Shown here one piece after another: positions 45,347 through 53,250 of a DNA stretch of 64,000 nucleotides. Source of the DNA: Acidimicrobiaceae bacterium (GTDB taxonomy: Bacteria > Actinomycetota > Acidimicrobiia > Acidimicrobiales > RAAP-2); NCBI GenBank assembly GCA_003153575.1, contig PLZW01000035.1, positions 176,148-240,147 of the forward strand, given 5' to 3'. Below the pieces are notes generated by a model. The model made no database searches. It saw nothing but the letters and a program-made list of their open reading frames with translations, and had not been told where the DNA came from. The number at the start of each line of letters is the position of its first letter. Position 1 is the first letter of the stretch. A program made the translations under genes and the position numbers.

Positions 45347-46546
45347 GTGCTCGCCGACGCGTCCCAGGCCGCCCACTCGGCCGTCGCCCAGATCACTGCG
45401 ATCGCACTCGGGGCTGCACTGGTCGCCTCGGTCCTGCTCTCCGCAGTCGAGACGGTGGTGCTCCCCCGTAACTCCTTCACCCGGATCACCCGGGCGACCT
45501 TCGCCGTGGCCAACCGCGTGCTTGTCCACGACGGTCCGAACCGCGAGCGCTCCACCCGCAGGCGCGGCCTCTACGCACCGGTGGCCCTGGTGACGCTGCC
45601 CCTGGTGTGGATGCTGGCGGTCATCGTCGGCTTCACCTTCATCTTCTGGGGGGCCGACGCCGGCTCGTGGCAGAAGTCGTTCGAGGTCAGTGGCTCGTCG
45701 GTCACCACACTCGGGTTCTCGGCCCCCTCGGGGAGCCTCCGCACCTGGATCAGCTTCGTCGAAGCCATCATCGGGTTGGGGCTCGTTGCCCTCCTCATCA
45801 GCTATCTGCCGACCATCTACGCCGCCCATCACGACCGGGAGAAGGGCATCCGCACCCTCCGTCCCTTCGCGGGAACACCACCCTCGGGAGTCGGGCTACT
45901 TCTCAACCTGAGCCGGTTCCAAGCGGTGGACAACCCCGACCTGTGGCGGACAGCATCGGCGTGGCTGCTCGAACTCGATCAGACGCACTGCTCGTTCCCC
46001 GCCCTGTGCTACTTCCCCGAAAGCGATGACACCCAGTCGTGGGTGGCCACAGTGGGCTCGCTCCTCGACGCTGGGGCCCTCCTCCTCTCGGCCAACCCCA
46101 TCGAATGGGGCGAAGAGGCCACGATCCGCCACCAGGGTCCGATGATCGTCCTCGCCAACGGCGTGCCCACTGTGATCGAGATCGGTCGGGCGGCGGGGCT
46201 CCCGATCGCCCAGCCCGTCCCGCTCGTCGAACTCCTCCCCGACGGTTCCGGAGTCGCCCCGCCGATCTCCGTGTCCCGGGACGAGTACCTGGCGGCCGTC
46301 GACCGCCTCACCGACATCTTCACGATCGTCGACGATCAGCGCCAGGACGCCTGGCTGCGGTTCGCCGCAGTGCGCGCCTCCTACGACGAGGCGCTCCGCG
46401 GGCTCGCGGGCCTGACGCTCTCGCTGTCTGCTCCCTGGACCACGGACCGACCCGCCGCCGTCGGACGACCACGTCTGCTGACCAGCAAGCCGATCCCCGT
46501 CGACTGGTCGTTGCCCGCCTCCGAGCAAGACACAGGTGGTGGCTGA
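45347..46546 (+). CDS. Pore-loop (K+-channel-like) membrane protein
   Basis: A 399-residue protein with GTG start 3 nt after the ClC stop. Helices lie at about 15-36 and 72-94, then a pore-loop candidate GSSVTTLGFSAPSG (about 117-130) and another helix (about 133-158). The loop resembles a two-TM K+ channel filter but reads TTLGFS rather than TVGYG. A cytoplasmic domain of about 235 residues follows (LLLNLSRFQAVDNPDLWRTAS ...), not recognised. Ion specificity is uncertain. Tight coupling with the ClC gene suggests paired anion and cation flux. Confidence 0.65.
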   Translation: MLADASQAAHSAVAQITAIALGAALVASVLLSAVETVVLPRNSFTRITRATFAVANRVLVHDGPNRERSTRRRGLYAPVALVTLPLVWMLAVIVGFTFIFWGADAGSWQKSFEVSGSSVTTLGFSAPSGSLRTWISFVEAIIGLGLVALLISYLPTIYAAHHDREKGIRTLRPFAGTPPSGVGLLLNLSRFQAVDNPDLWRTASAWLLELDQTHCSFPALCYFPESDDTQSWVATVGSLLDAGALLLSANPIEWGEEATIRHQGPMIVLANGVPTVIEIGRAAGLPIAQPVPLVELLPDGSGVAPPISVSRDEYLAAVDRLTDIFTIVDDQRQDAWLRFAAVRASYDEALRGLAGLTLSLSAPWTTDRPAAVGRPRLLTSKPIPVDWSLPASEQDTGGG

Positions 46547-46752
46547 AGGGCTCGCAGCCGGCGAGGTGGCGGGGAGATCTCGCGCCAAAAACGGCACACC
46601 GCCCGCTGCGGCGGCCGCCGCCCTCGACGCCAAAGCGCAGACCCGCTGGAACCATTCCACCGCCAGCGGTCGCCGTAAGGCACGCAGACCCCGTCGGGAC
46701 TTTGCCTGCGTTACGTTATCGACAGGTTCAACATCCTGAAGGAGAATCCGCT

Positions 46753-47145
46753 ATGACTGCCTATACGTATCCGCTGGCCGACCTGTTCGGCACCATGCTC
46801 GGCATCTTCGTATTCCTCATCTGGTTCTGGCTGCTCGTCATCATCTTCGGCGACATCTTCCGCAGCCGGGACATGGGCGGCGGTGCCAAGGCGCTCTGGG
46901 TGCTTTTCGTGATCATCCTCCCCTTCCTCGGAATCCTCGTCTACCTGATCGCCCGCGGCGGCAAGATGCACGAGCGGGCCGAGCAGGCGGCCCAGCAGCA
47001 GCAGCAGGCGTTCGACTCCTACGTGAAGGAGACCGCCGGTGCCGGCAACAGCGTCGACCAGCTGGCCAAGCTGGCCGACCTGAAGCAGCAGGGCGTCATC
47101 ACCGATGACGAGTTCGAGGCGCAGAAGGCCAAGCTCTTGGCGTAA
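46753..47145 (+). CDS. PLDc_N/SHOCT membrane protein (paralogue B)
   Basis: A 130-residue paralogue of the protein at 43223-43615, starting MTAYTYPLADLFGTML with GAAGGAG before the ATG. The track ORF is an extension into the channel gene's frame. It has the same helices, the same GGGAKALWVLFVIILPFLG core, a Gln-rich AEQAAQQQQQAFDSY segment and a SHOCT C-terminus (LAKLADLKQQGVITDDEFEAQKAKLL). It follows the channel-like gene on the same strand by about 205 nt. Sequence similarity suggests duplication, perhaps with the channel pair inserted between the two copies. Confidence 0.85.
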   Translation: MTAYTYPLADLFGTMLGIFVFLIWFWLLVIIFGDIFRSRDMGGGAKALWVLFVIILPFLGILVYLIARGGKMHERAEQAAQQQQQAFDSYVKETAGAGNSVDQLAKLADLKQQGVITDDEFEAQKAKLLA

Positions 47146-47286
47146 GGAGTGTGCTCGAGGCGGGTCGGTGCGCGATGCTCCGGCCTGCCTCGATCCGCTT
47201 CCGGGGCTGGGAGGATCGTCAGTTCCCCGATGCGATGGGTCATCGGAATCCGCCGACGCGGTTTCGGACAGCGCCGACTGAGGGAG

Positions 47287-47601
47287 ATGCGTGTGGGTCG
47301 ATTTGCACAGCACACGAAACTGGTAGCTACCAGGGGGAATGCCGATCGGCTGGCCCGGAAGTTTCTCGATTCAGTCGAGATTCAGCGGGAAAATCCAGCC
47401 TGCGAGTTGATGATCGTCAGCAGATCGCCCGTGGATGTTGACGTTGTCTTTCTTACCGAAGTGTGGACGAGCGAATCCGATTGGGACGTAGCTCGAAGCA
47501 GTCCTGTCATCGCCGACTGGGCCAAGGACATGCCATCCCTGGTAGCTGAAGCGCCGCAGAGCGTCCGGCTCGATCCGCTCGGAGGGAAGGGGCTCTCGTA
47601 G
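47287..47601 (+). CDS. ABM-domain (quinol monooxygenase-like) protein
   Basis: A 104-residue antibiotic-biosynthesis-monooxygenase fold protein from ATG 47287 (GAGGG upstream; GTG two codons later is possible). It has the family order: TKLVATRGNADRLARKFL, PACELMIVSRSP, DVVFLTEVWTSESDWD and PQSVRLDPLGGKGL. Dimeric ABM proteins oxidise small phenols, quinols or heme, or only bind ligands. No partner is adjacent. Codon usage is somewhat less GC-rich than the core operons. Confidence 0.78.
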   Translation: MRVGRFAQHTKLVATRGNADRLARKFLDSVEIQRENPACELMIVSRSPVDVDVVFLTEVWTSESDWDVARSSPVIADWAKDMPSLVAEAPQSVRLDPLGGKGLS

Positions 47602-47678
47602 CGCAGCAACGGTCCCTTGTCTGTGGGAGCCACCCTGACCCCCACACCCGCGTATTGAGTGATCGGGGACACCTGGAA

Positions 47679-48104
47679 TCAGCGCAGTTCGGCCCGTGGG
47701 CGCACTGCAATCGTCACCCGTGCCGTGGCGCAGAGCCGGCCCTGATCGTCACGCATCTCGACGTCCCACACCCAAGTCGTCCGTCCCCTGTGTATGGCAA
47801 CGGCATTGCCGTAGACGGAACCTTCGGTGATCGGCCGCAGGAAGCTGGTGTTGTTCGACATTCCAAGAGCGGCACCGCCAGTGGAGTAGACCCCGCGTGC
47901 CGTCCCAGTCGAGGCGAGGGTCTCGGCAATGGCCGCATAGACGCCACCATGAATCATGCCCAAGGGCTGACACACCTGTGGTCGAACTGGCAAGCGGCCA
48001 GAGCAGTGGTCGACCGCGTCTCCATCATCCACGACAAGTCCGATCGTCGCGTCGAACGCCGACTCCAGAGGAACACGCAGGTTGTAGGGAGGAGAATCGG
48101 GCAT
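47679..48104 (-). CDS. PaaI-family hotdog thioesterase
   Basis: A 141-residue acyl-CoA thioesterase-like protein. The hotdog motif GMIHGGVYAAIAETLAS carries the HGG element and the glutamate expected for PaaI-type catalysis; SNNTSFLRPITEGSVYGNAV follows. ATG 48104 was chosen because TAACCT lies 7 nt upstream; the track ORF starts far too early in the neighbouring gene. Divergent from the epoxide-hydrolase-like gene. It would hydrolyse an aromatic or short-chain acyl-CoA. Confidence 0.82.
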   Translation of the reverse strand: MPDSPPYNLRVPLESAFDATIGLVVDDGDAVDHCSGRLPVRPQVCQPLGMIHGGVYAAIAETLASTGTARGVYSTGGAALGMSNNTSFLRPITEGSVYGNAVAIHRGRTTWVWDVEMRDDQGRLCATARVTIAVRPRAELR

Positions 48105-48111
48105 GTTGCCG

Positions 48112-48117
48112 AGGTTA
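48112..48117 (-). promoter_or_regulatory. Probable -10 (TAACCT) of the leaderless thioesterase gene
   Basis: TAACCT lies 7 nt upstream of ATG 48104 on the minus strand and supports the shortened start. Confidence 0.4.
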
Positions 48118-48270
48118 CCTCTGGCCCAACCAGGTGCGATCATCCACGCCGAAGCTCCCGCACTGCCGGCGACGTTCGGGGGCAGGCGTACAGGGCGGGG
48201 CCATCGGTGGCGGGTGGCAGGTCGGAGGGTATTGCTAGCTTTGTCGAAGATCGACCGCAGGAGGAGCCAG

Positions 48271-48654
48271 ATGGAGAGCCCGATCGAAGTAGTGCGCAGG
48301 TTCTGCGCGGCCTGGTCCGAAAATCTTGAGGCCGTCGAGCTGGCCACATTCTTCACCGAAGACGCCATCTACCACAACATTCCGCTGGAACCGGTAACCG
48401 GCAGAGAGGCCATCGCCGACATGATCGGCACCTTCATCCGGCCAGGTGCGCCAGGCATCGAGGCCCTCGAGTTCCGCGTCATCAACATCGCAGCCGACGG
48501 TCCGATCGTGATGACCGAGCGGGTGGACGTCTTCACGCTCCCTGGCAAGTCGTTCGAGTTGCCGGTTATGGGGACCTTTGAGGTCAGGGACGGCAAAATC
48601 AACGCCTGGCGCGACTACTTCGATATGAACCAGTTTGCCAGCCGGATGGGATAA
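48271..48654 (+). CDS. Limonene-1,2-epoxide-hydrolase-like protein
   Basis: A 127-residue SnoaL/NTF2-fold protein with AGGAGGAG before ATG 48271. The LEH-type triad appears intact: Arg and Asp in MTERVDVF (R84, D86) and Asp in AWRDYFDM (about D115). Other family features are EVVRRFCAAWSE and FTEDAIYHNIPLEPVTGREAI. Epoxide ring opening with water is therefore plausible; the natural substrate is unknown. It converges with an ECF41 sigma gene whose C-terminal domain has the same fold. Confidence 0.82.
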   Translation: MESPIEVVRRFCAAWSENLEAVELATFFTEDAIYHNIPLEPVTGREAIADMIGTFIRPGAPGIEALEFRVINIAADGPIVMTERVDVFTLPGKSFELPVMGTFEVRDGKINAWRDYFDMNQFASRMG

Positions 48655-48669
48655 GGCTGGACCCGCTAC

Positions 48670-48683
48670 CGTCAGATCTGACG
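48670..48683. repeat. 14-bp perfect palindrome
   Basis: CGTCAGATCTGACG lies between the convergent LEH-like and sigma-factor genes. It could be part of a bidirectional terminator or a protein site; no T-runs flank it. Confidence 0.4.
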
Positions 48684-48711
48684 TTGCCCAACTCAACCGT
48701 GGCCCGGGCAG

Positions 48712-49575
48712 TCACCGCTGAAGTTCCGCCACACTTCCCAGCCCTCCCAGTTTATGTGGGTTGCGGATGGCGTAGATCCGGGTGATCTGACCGTCTTCTA
48801 CCATCAGACTGACCGCGGTTATTCCGCCATCGACGTCGAACCGAGCGCCCGGCATCCCGTTGAGCCAGATCGTGGTCACCGCGAGGTCCGGGAGCTCCAC
48901 TACGCGGGCCAGGAACGCCGCCACCCGTTCGATTCCCGCTATGGGTTTCCGCGCAGCCGTCACCAGTCCGCCGCCGTCGGCGATCAGTACCACATTTGGA
49001 GCAAGGATCTCCAACAATCCGTCCATGTCGCCAGAGGAGATGGCGGCCAGGAATCTCTTAACGGTCGCCTCCTGCTGGGCTCGGTCTACTGGCATTCGAG
49101 GCCGCCGCGCCGCCACGTGCTCACGGGCACGGTGTTCGATCTGCCGGACCGCCGCCGGACTCTTGCCTACGACGTCGGCAATCTCGTCATACGGCGTCTC
49201 GAATACCTCGTGCAGCACGAATACCACCCGCTCGGCCGGACCGAGGGTCTCCAGCACGGTGAGCATCGCGATCGAGACGTTCTCGGCGAACTCGACGTCT
49301 TCGGCCACGTCGGCCCTGGTGAGCAGCGGCTCGGGCAGCCACTCCCCCACATACTCCTCCCGACGACGGGACACGGTGCGCAGGCGATTCAACGCCTGGC
49401 GAGTGACGATTCGGACGAGATAGGCCCGCGGGTCACCAACCTCTGCCTGGTCAACGTCCGCCCACCGCAGCCAGGTCTCCTGTAAGACATCTTCGGCGTC
49501 GACCGCAGAGCCAAGCATTTCGTAGGCGACCGTGAAGAGCAGGCCGCGATGGGTGACGAACGGGTCGTCGATCAT
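48712..49575 (-). CDS. ECF41-family RNA polymerase sigma factor (SigJ-like)
   Basis: Extracytoplasmic-function sigma factor of 287 residues with a fused C-terminal SnoaL-like domain. Sigma-2 (about 10-75, DAEDVLQETWLRW), the linker motif WLPEPL (about 79-84) and sigma-4 (about 105-160, YDEIADVVGKSPAAVRQIEHRARE) are complete. The C-terminal regulatory motifs DGGG (200-203) and NPHKL (272-276), known to control ECF41 activity, are present. There is no anti-sigma gene; the C-domain acts in its place. ATGA overlap with the AhpD-like gene upstream matches the conserved ECF41 neighbourhood. Confidence 0.92.
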   Translation of the reverse strand: MIDDPFVTHRGLLFTVAYEMLGSAVDAEDVLQETWLRWADVDQAEVGDPRAYLVRIVTRQALNRLRTVSRRREEYVGEWLPEPLLTRADVAEDVEFAENVSIAMLTVLETLGPAERVVFVLHEVFETPYDEIADVVGKSPAAVRQIEHRAREHVAARRPRMPVDRAQQEATVKRFLAAISSGDMDGLLEILAPNVVLIADGGGLVTAARKPIAGIERVAAFLARVVELPDLAVTTIWLNGMPGARFDVDGGITAVSLMVEDGQITRIYAIRNPHKLGGLGSVAELQR

Positions 49576-50150
49576 GCCGACGAGGCTAGGGCGATCGGTT
49601 TGAGCTCACAGACGGCCGAGAACTCCTGCGACTCGACGCCCATGGCAACGTTGGAGCGGGCCATGAGGTTGGCGAGCGCAATGAACATGGTCAATTCCAC
49701 GAGGGCGGCCGGGCCGAGTGCCTTCAGCAGCCTGGCTGACAATTCGTCAGTGACGGTCGGTGGGGTCTGGGTCATTGCCTCGGCGTACTCCATGACGTCG
49801 CGCTCGAGCGGCGTGAATACTTCCGACACCCGCCAGCGGGGCACCTCACGCGCCTTGTCTAAATCGAGCCCCTGGTTGTGGGCAAAGAAGTAGCCCAAGT
49901 CCAAGCAGAAGCTGCAGCCGACCAGGCTGGCTGTCGCCATGTGGGCGAACGACTTCAGGCTCTCGTCACACTGGTCCCACTTCTGCGCCTTACGCCCGAC
50001 GTTGAAGCTGAAGTTCAGGACCTTCCGATTGTGCCAAGCCACCCCGACCGGATCTGGCACCTCGCCGAACATCTTGCGGGACATCCGCTTGACCAAAGCG
50101 CCATATAAGCCGGTCAACTCCGCTTTGGGGATCCTGAGGCTGCTCGACAT
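49572..50150 (-). CDS. Carboxymuconolactone decarboxylase/AhpD-like protein (ECF41 partner)
   Basis: A 192-residue CMD-domain protein. The redox motif VGCSFCLDLGYFFAHN gives CxxC at C79 and C82 with a following histidine, as in AhpD peroxidase partners. It lies directly upstream of the ECF41 sigma gene with a 4-nt overlap, the hallmark arrangement in which the sigma factor controls this gene. GGAGGAG precedes the ATG and an ECF41-type promoter lies about 40 nt upstream. A role in oxidative or thiol stress is inferred from the motif. Confidence 0.9.
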   Translation of the reverse strand: MSSSLRIPKAELTGLYGALVKRMSRKMFGEVPDPVGVAWHNRKVLNFSFNVGRKAQKWDQCDESLKSFAHMATASLVGCSFCLDLGYFFAHNQGLDLDKAREVPRWRVSEVFTPLERDVMEYAEAMTQTPPTVTDELSARLLKALGPAALVELTMFIALANLMARSNVAMGVESQEFSAVCELKPIALASSA

Positions 50151-50187
50151 GATGTCTCCTCCGATCGGTTGCTTGCTCTAGGCATAG

Positions 50188-50214
50188 GACACCGGCGACG
50201 CGTCGAATGTGACA
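50188..50214 (-). promoter_or_regulatory. ECF41-type promoter of the CMD-sigma operon
   Basis: On the minus strand TGTCACA (50214-50208) matches the -35 reported for ECF41 promoters, followed by a 16-nt spacer and TGTC (50191-50188) in place of CGTC at -10. The ATG is about 37 nt downstream. Suggests that the sigma factor activates its own operon. Confidence 0.65.
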
Positions 50215-50338
50215 CAAAAGCCGGAATTTGCCGTCCGCCACCGCGGTGCACTGTTGCGTTTCGTCGGGGCCGAGGGAGATCGGCCGGGGGGTGGATGGCC
50301 TTCGGACTGTCGCTCATCAGTAGGCCGAGCGCACCGAA

Positions 50339-50842
50339 TCAATCTCGGCGACCCGGTAAGGGTGTTGCCCCAGGCTTCGTTTGCCGTTCGATGGCGACAA
50401 GACGACCGCCGGGGAGCAGCACTCGGCGGGCTTCTCGCAGTCCGCCGTCGATGTCCCCCCAGTGGTGCACGGTGGCGATCGACCAAACGATCGAAGCGGA
50501 GCCATCCTGCAGCGGGATCGCCTCGACGACGCCTTCGACATACTTGACCCTCGCCGGGTGAAGTGTCAGTAACCTCGCCATACGAAGCATGACCGGCGCC
50601 GGATCGATTCCGACGACGGTCGCGCCCAGCCGTGCCGCGTCGCGAACAGCGACCCCAGGTCCGCACCCGATGTCCACGACCGTGTCGCCGGAACACAGAT
50701 CGCTCAGGCGTGCGGCAAGTCGAGCGTCGCCCTTTCGGCCGAACGCCATGCTGAGCGCAGCGATGAGTCCCGCGATCCCGGCAGCAGCAGGCCCGGACCT
50801 ACCTCGCCGGTGCGCTGTTCTGCCGATTCGACCATCCAGCAA
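50339..50842 (-). CDS. Class I SAM-dependent methyltransferase, apparently C-terminally shortened
   Basis: A 167-residue methyltransferase-like protein. Motif I is VVDIGCGPGVAV, then VVGIDPAP (acidic SAM-ribose residue), VEGVVEAIPLQDGSASIVWSIATVHHW and EARRVLLPGGRLVAIER. Homologous proteins I know continue for about 40-50 residues after the ERxxRPGATG block; here the frame stops at GATPLPGRRD. No continuing frame with the expected sequence was found downstream. It may be a pseudogene or a minimal variant. The ATG is near TCGAATCGG with no clear ribosome-binding site. Confidence 0.65.
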   Translation of the reverse strand: MLDGRIGRTAHRRGRSGPAAAGIAGLIAALSMAFGRKGDARLAARLSDLCSGDTVVDIGCGPGVAVRDAARLGATVVGIDPAPVMLRMARLLTLHPARVKYVEGVVEAIPLQDGSASIVWSIATVHHWGDIDGGLREARRVLLPGGRLVAIERQTKPGATPLPGRRD

Positions 50843-50985
50843 CAGACTGCCAAGTGATGGGGACCGAGATCAACAGGCGACTTACGGTCAGCAGCACAAC
50901 CTGACACGCCCGGTGATCAGCAGACCTTCCGGACTCAACAATCGAGCGGCGAGCTGGCCCCATGGCTCGCGTGGGCCTCGTGGGC

Positions 50986-51765
50986 TCAGCGTCGAAATAC
51001 TTGTTCGAAGATCCCGTCGACTCCCGATCCATGCAACGTCATACCTCCATCGACGACGATGTTCTGCCCGGTGATGAAACGTGCCAGGTTCGAGCACAGA
51101 AAGACCACTACGTCGGCAATGTCGTCGGGCTGTCCGATGCGTCCCAGTGGGGTCGTCCGCTCGAATCGAGCTTGCTCATGGGGAAGGAACTGCAACAGGG
51201 GTTCCGTCAAGGCGGTGAGGATCATTCCGGGGGAGACCGCGTTCACGCGAATCTCCGGACCGTACTCGAGTGCTGCGGATGCCGTGATTGCGGCTACTCC
51301 TGCCTTCGCTGCGGCATATGGTGCCTCCCCTGATGCCGGCCTCGTGCCGCTGATCGATGCCGTTGAAACGATGCTGCCCCCGCCTGAGGCACGAATATGC
51401 GGTATGGCAGCCCGGAAGCCCAAATACACCCCGGTCAGATTTACGGCCAGCAAGTGATCCCACTCTTCGGGAGCCCATTCGTGGAGCGGCGACTGGCTAC
51501 CCACTCCGGCATTGTTGAACATGATCGTGATCCCACCCATGGCCGTTGCCGCGGCATCAACGGCGCCGCGCAGTCCGTCGGCGTCGGTGACATCGGCCAC
51601 GTAGGCGGTTCCACCGATCTCCGCGGCAACCTCGTGGGCGGCATCACCGTTGATGTCTATGACAGCCACCAATGCGCCCTCGTCAGTCATGCGCCGCGCC
51701 GTTGCCCGTCCGATGCCCGAGCCGCCCCCGGTTATGACGGCACGCTGGCCTTCAAGTAATCCCAC
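50986..51765 (-). CDS. SDR family oxidoreductase
   Basis: Short-chain dehydrogenase of 259 residues. TGGGSGIGRATA is the cofactor motif, with an aspartate after beta-2 (VAVIDINGD) favouring NAD. NNAGVG, the catalytic serine in STASISG and YAAAKAG are intact, as is the C-terminal VDGGMTLHG. GTG 51765 (AGGA upstream) is chosen since the SDR fold starts there; the 317-residue track ORF adds an unrelated N-terminus. Substrate unknown. Neighbours give no pathway hint. Confidence 0.88.
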   Translation of the reverse strand: MGLLEGQRAVITGGGSGIGRATARRMTDEGALVAVIDINGDAAHEVAAEIGGTAYVADVTDADGLRGAVDAAATAMGGITIMFNNAGVGSQSPLHEWAPEEWDHLLAVNLTGVYLGFRAAIPHIRASGGGSIVSTASISGTRPASGEAPYAAAKAGVAAITASAALEYGPEIRVNAVSPGMILTALTEPLLQFLPHEQARFERTTPLGRIGQPDDIADVVVFLCSNLARFITGQNIVVDGGMTLHGSGVDGIFEQVFRR

Positions 51766-52004
51766 GATCGCATTCCTACCGTGTGCAGTTGAATCGTGCC
51801 AGTGAGCGACCGCAATGATCTGGACCGACATGAGCCCGCGGCCCGTAGGGAATGACTTTGAGGGCAACCGGGTCCTCCACGCCTGCCGAACGGACCACGC
51901 GCCCGGCGGTCTAGGACACAGTGCCCTCCACGGCCCCACTGCCGAAGAGGTGACTCAGATTCGGTCTCGGGCCACCTCGCCATACGGTGCCACCCAACCG
52001 AGAG

Positions 52005-52190
52005 CTACTCGGCAGCTTCACCTACATCGACCGGCCGCTTGAATAGGGCGTAGGGGTACTCGCCGACGGTTTGAACGCCGACGAATTCCCAGCCCTCATC
52101 CCCCAACCGGTTGAGGGATTCCTCGACAGCGGTGTGTCCGCCATCTGCCATGAGGTCGAATCGCTCCAACTTGTAGGACCAGATGATCAT
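52005..52190 (-). CDS. DUF4177-like small protein
   Basis: A 61-residue protein with the DUF4177 pattern: IIWSYKLERFDL at the start, LNRLGDEGWEFVGVQTVGEY and YALFKRPV. The family has no proven function. TAAGGT lies 6 nt upstream of the ATG (leaderless). It is divergent from the P-loop kinase gene at 52290. Confidence 0.75.
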   Translation of the reverse strand: MIIWSYKLERFDLMADGGHTAVEESLNRLGDEGWEFVGVQTVGEYPYALFKRPVDVGEAAE

Positions 52191-52289
52191 GCTCAGACCT
52201 TACCTCTGGGGCATCTCGAGTGGAAGAAGGACGTGCACTCCCGACCGGCGGTGGGGGTCAGGGGGCACGGGGTCACGTAGCCTTGGTCC

Positions 52290-52838
52290 GTGACTTCAGC
52301 CTGGACTGACGAGCTTGCCGCTGGGCCCCGGACTCGACTCGTGCTCATCTGCGGGCTCCCAGCCTCGGGAAAGTCGACACTCGCTCGTGAGCTCGCACCC
52401 AAGATCCGTGCCATCCGGCTGGACAAGGACGGGTGGGTGACCCAACTAGGCGCCGATGTGTGGGACGACGAGTTCCGAGTCCGTCTCGAACGACAATTGT
52501 GGGCTCTCACCCAGGAACTTCTCGCCCATGGTCAGAGCGTGATTTTGGAGTGGGGCCACTGGGCGCGAGTTGAACGAGACGAGAAACGACTCGGGGCGCG
52601 AGCGCTGGGCGTGGGAGTCGAACTGCATTACCTCGATGCGCCCTTGGAGGAGTTGATCGAGCGAGCTGATGGTCGCACTAGTTCGGGCGAGTGGACAGCC
52701 TTGCCCATGTCACGGGACCACTTTGAGAAGTGGGCGACGATCTTTCAGCCACCCGACGAGGCCGAGTTCCTGTTGTTCGACAAGCCCGTTGCCGGAGTTT
52801 CCCTAGGCCAGTCGCCAGGCAGCAGGATTCAAGCGTAG
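52290..52838 (+). CDS. AAA/P-loop kinase-like protein
   Basis: A 182-residue P-loop protein with Walker A GLPASGKSTLARELA (about 22-36). LDKDGWV and SVILEWGHWARVERDE follow where such kinases bind substrate, and YLDAPLEELIERADGR resembles the Walker-B/lid region. This is the architecture of small-molecule kinases (zeta-toxin/chloramphenicol-kinase-like group), but the substrate is not evident. GTG 52290 follows TAGCCT by 6 nt. The stop codon lies in the first unit of an 18-bp tandem repeat. Confidence 0.78.
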   Translation: MTSAWTDELAAGPRTRLVLICGLPASGKSTLARELAPKIRAIRLDKDGWVTQLGADVWDDEFRVRLERQLWALTQELLAHGQSVILEWGHWARVERDEKRLGARALGVGVELHYLDAPLEELIERADGRTSSGEWTALPMSRDHFEKWATIFQPPDEAEFLLFDKPVAGVSLGQSPGSRIQA

Positions 52839-52869
52839 GGTGAGTATAGGACGTAGGGTGAGTATAGGA
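52834..52869 (+). repeat. 18-bp tandem direct repeat (2 units)
   Basis: CGTAGGGTGAGTATAGGA is repeated exactly, with no spacer, at 52834-52851 and 52852-52869. The first copy contains the stop of the kinase gene. It is a recent duplication by its perfection. Confidence 0.9.
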
Positions 52870-52954
52870 ACGGAGCGGCACCGGTAGGGCGCCCTTCAGA
52901 TTCACCCCAGATGGCCGCTGCCGCTGAGCCGGTTAAGCGGTCGATTGGAGGCAC

Positions 52955-53182
52955 ATGCTTCCAGAATGCGACACCCCAACGGGAAGTCAGCTCGACGAGC
53001 ACCATGCGCCGGAGACGAACGGGCGCATGGCAGTCTGTCGGCGCTGTGGATCCCGGACAGATGGCCCGGCTGGACGACTACACATGCCAGCTGAACGTCA
53101 GATGACCCGCATCGGCGAGTGGCTGACCGCCGAGTCGAAGAGAGCGCACATCAAACAGGTGAGAGATGGCCGCGAACACTGA
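52955..53182 (+). CDS. Small protein with CxxC motif
   Basis: A 75-residue protein, ATG after TGGAGGCAC. The middle segment AVCRRCGSRTDGPAGRLHMPAERQ carries one CxxC with further Cys and His at the ends, so a small zinc site is possible. The tail is helical and basic (IGEWLTAESKRAHIKQVRDG). The segment resembles short conserved actinobacterial proteins, but I cannot name the family. The overlapping 52911-53105 frame looks non-coding. Confidence 0.5.
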   Translation: MLPECDTPTGSQLDEHHAPETNGRMAVCRRCGSRTDGPAGRLHMPAERQMTRIGEWLTAESKRAHIKQVRDGREH

Positions 53183-53250
53183 ACGATCAACGGCGATCAT
53201 CCCGGTGATCGGGTGACAAACGAACGCTCGGGCTGTCATACGGTAGGACG

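Noticed and set aside
45008-45832. - strand ORF with CCRCCRCC repeats, and the 9-bp array as a possible CRISPR
   Set aside because: The units are only 9 bp with no spacers and encode the Ala-Ala-Pro tail of ClC; the antisense cysteines are an artefact.
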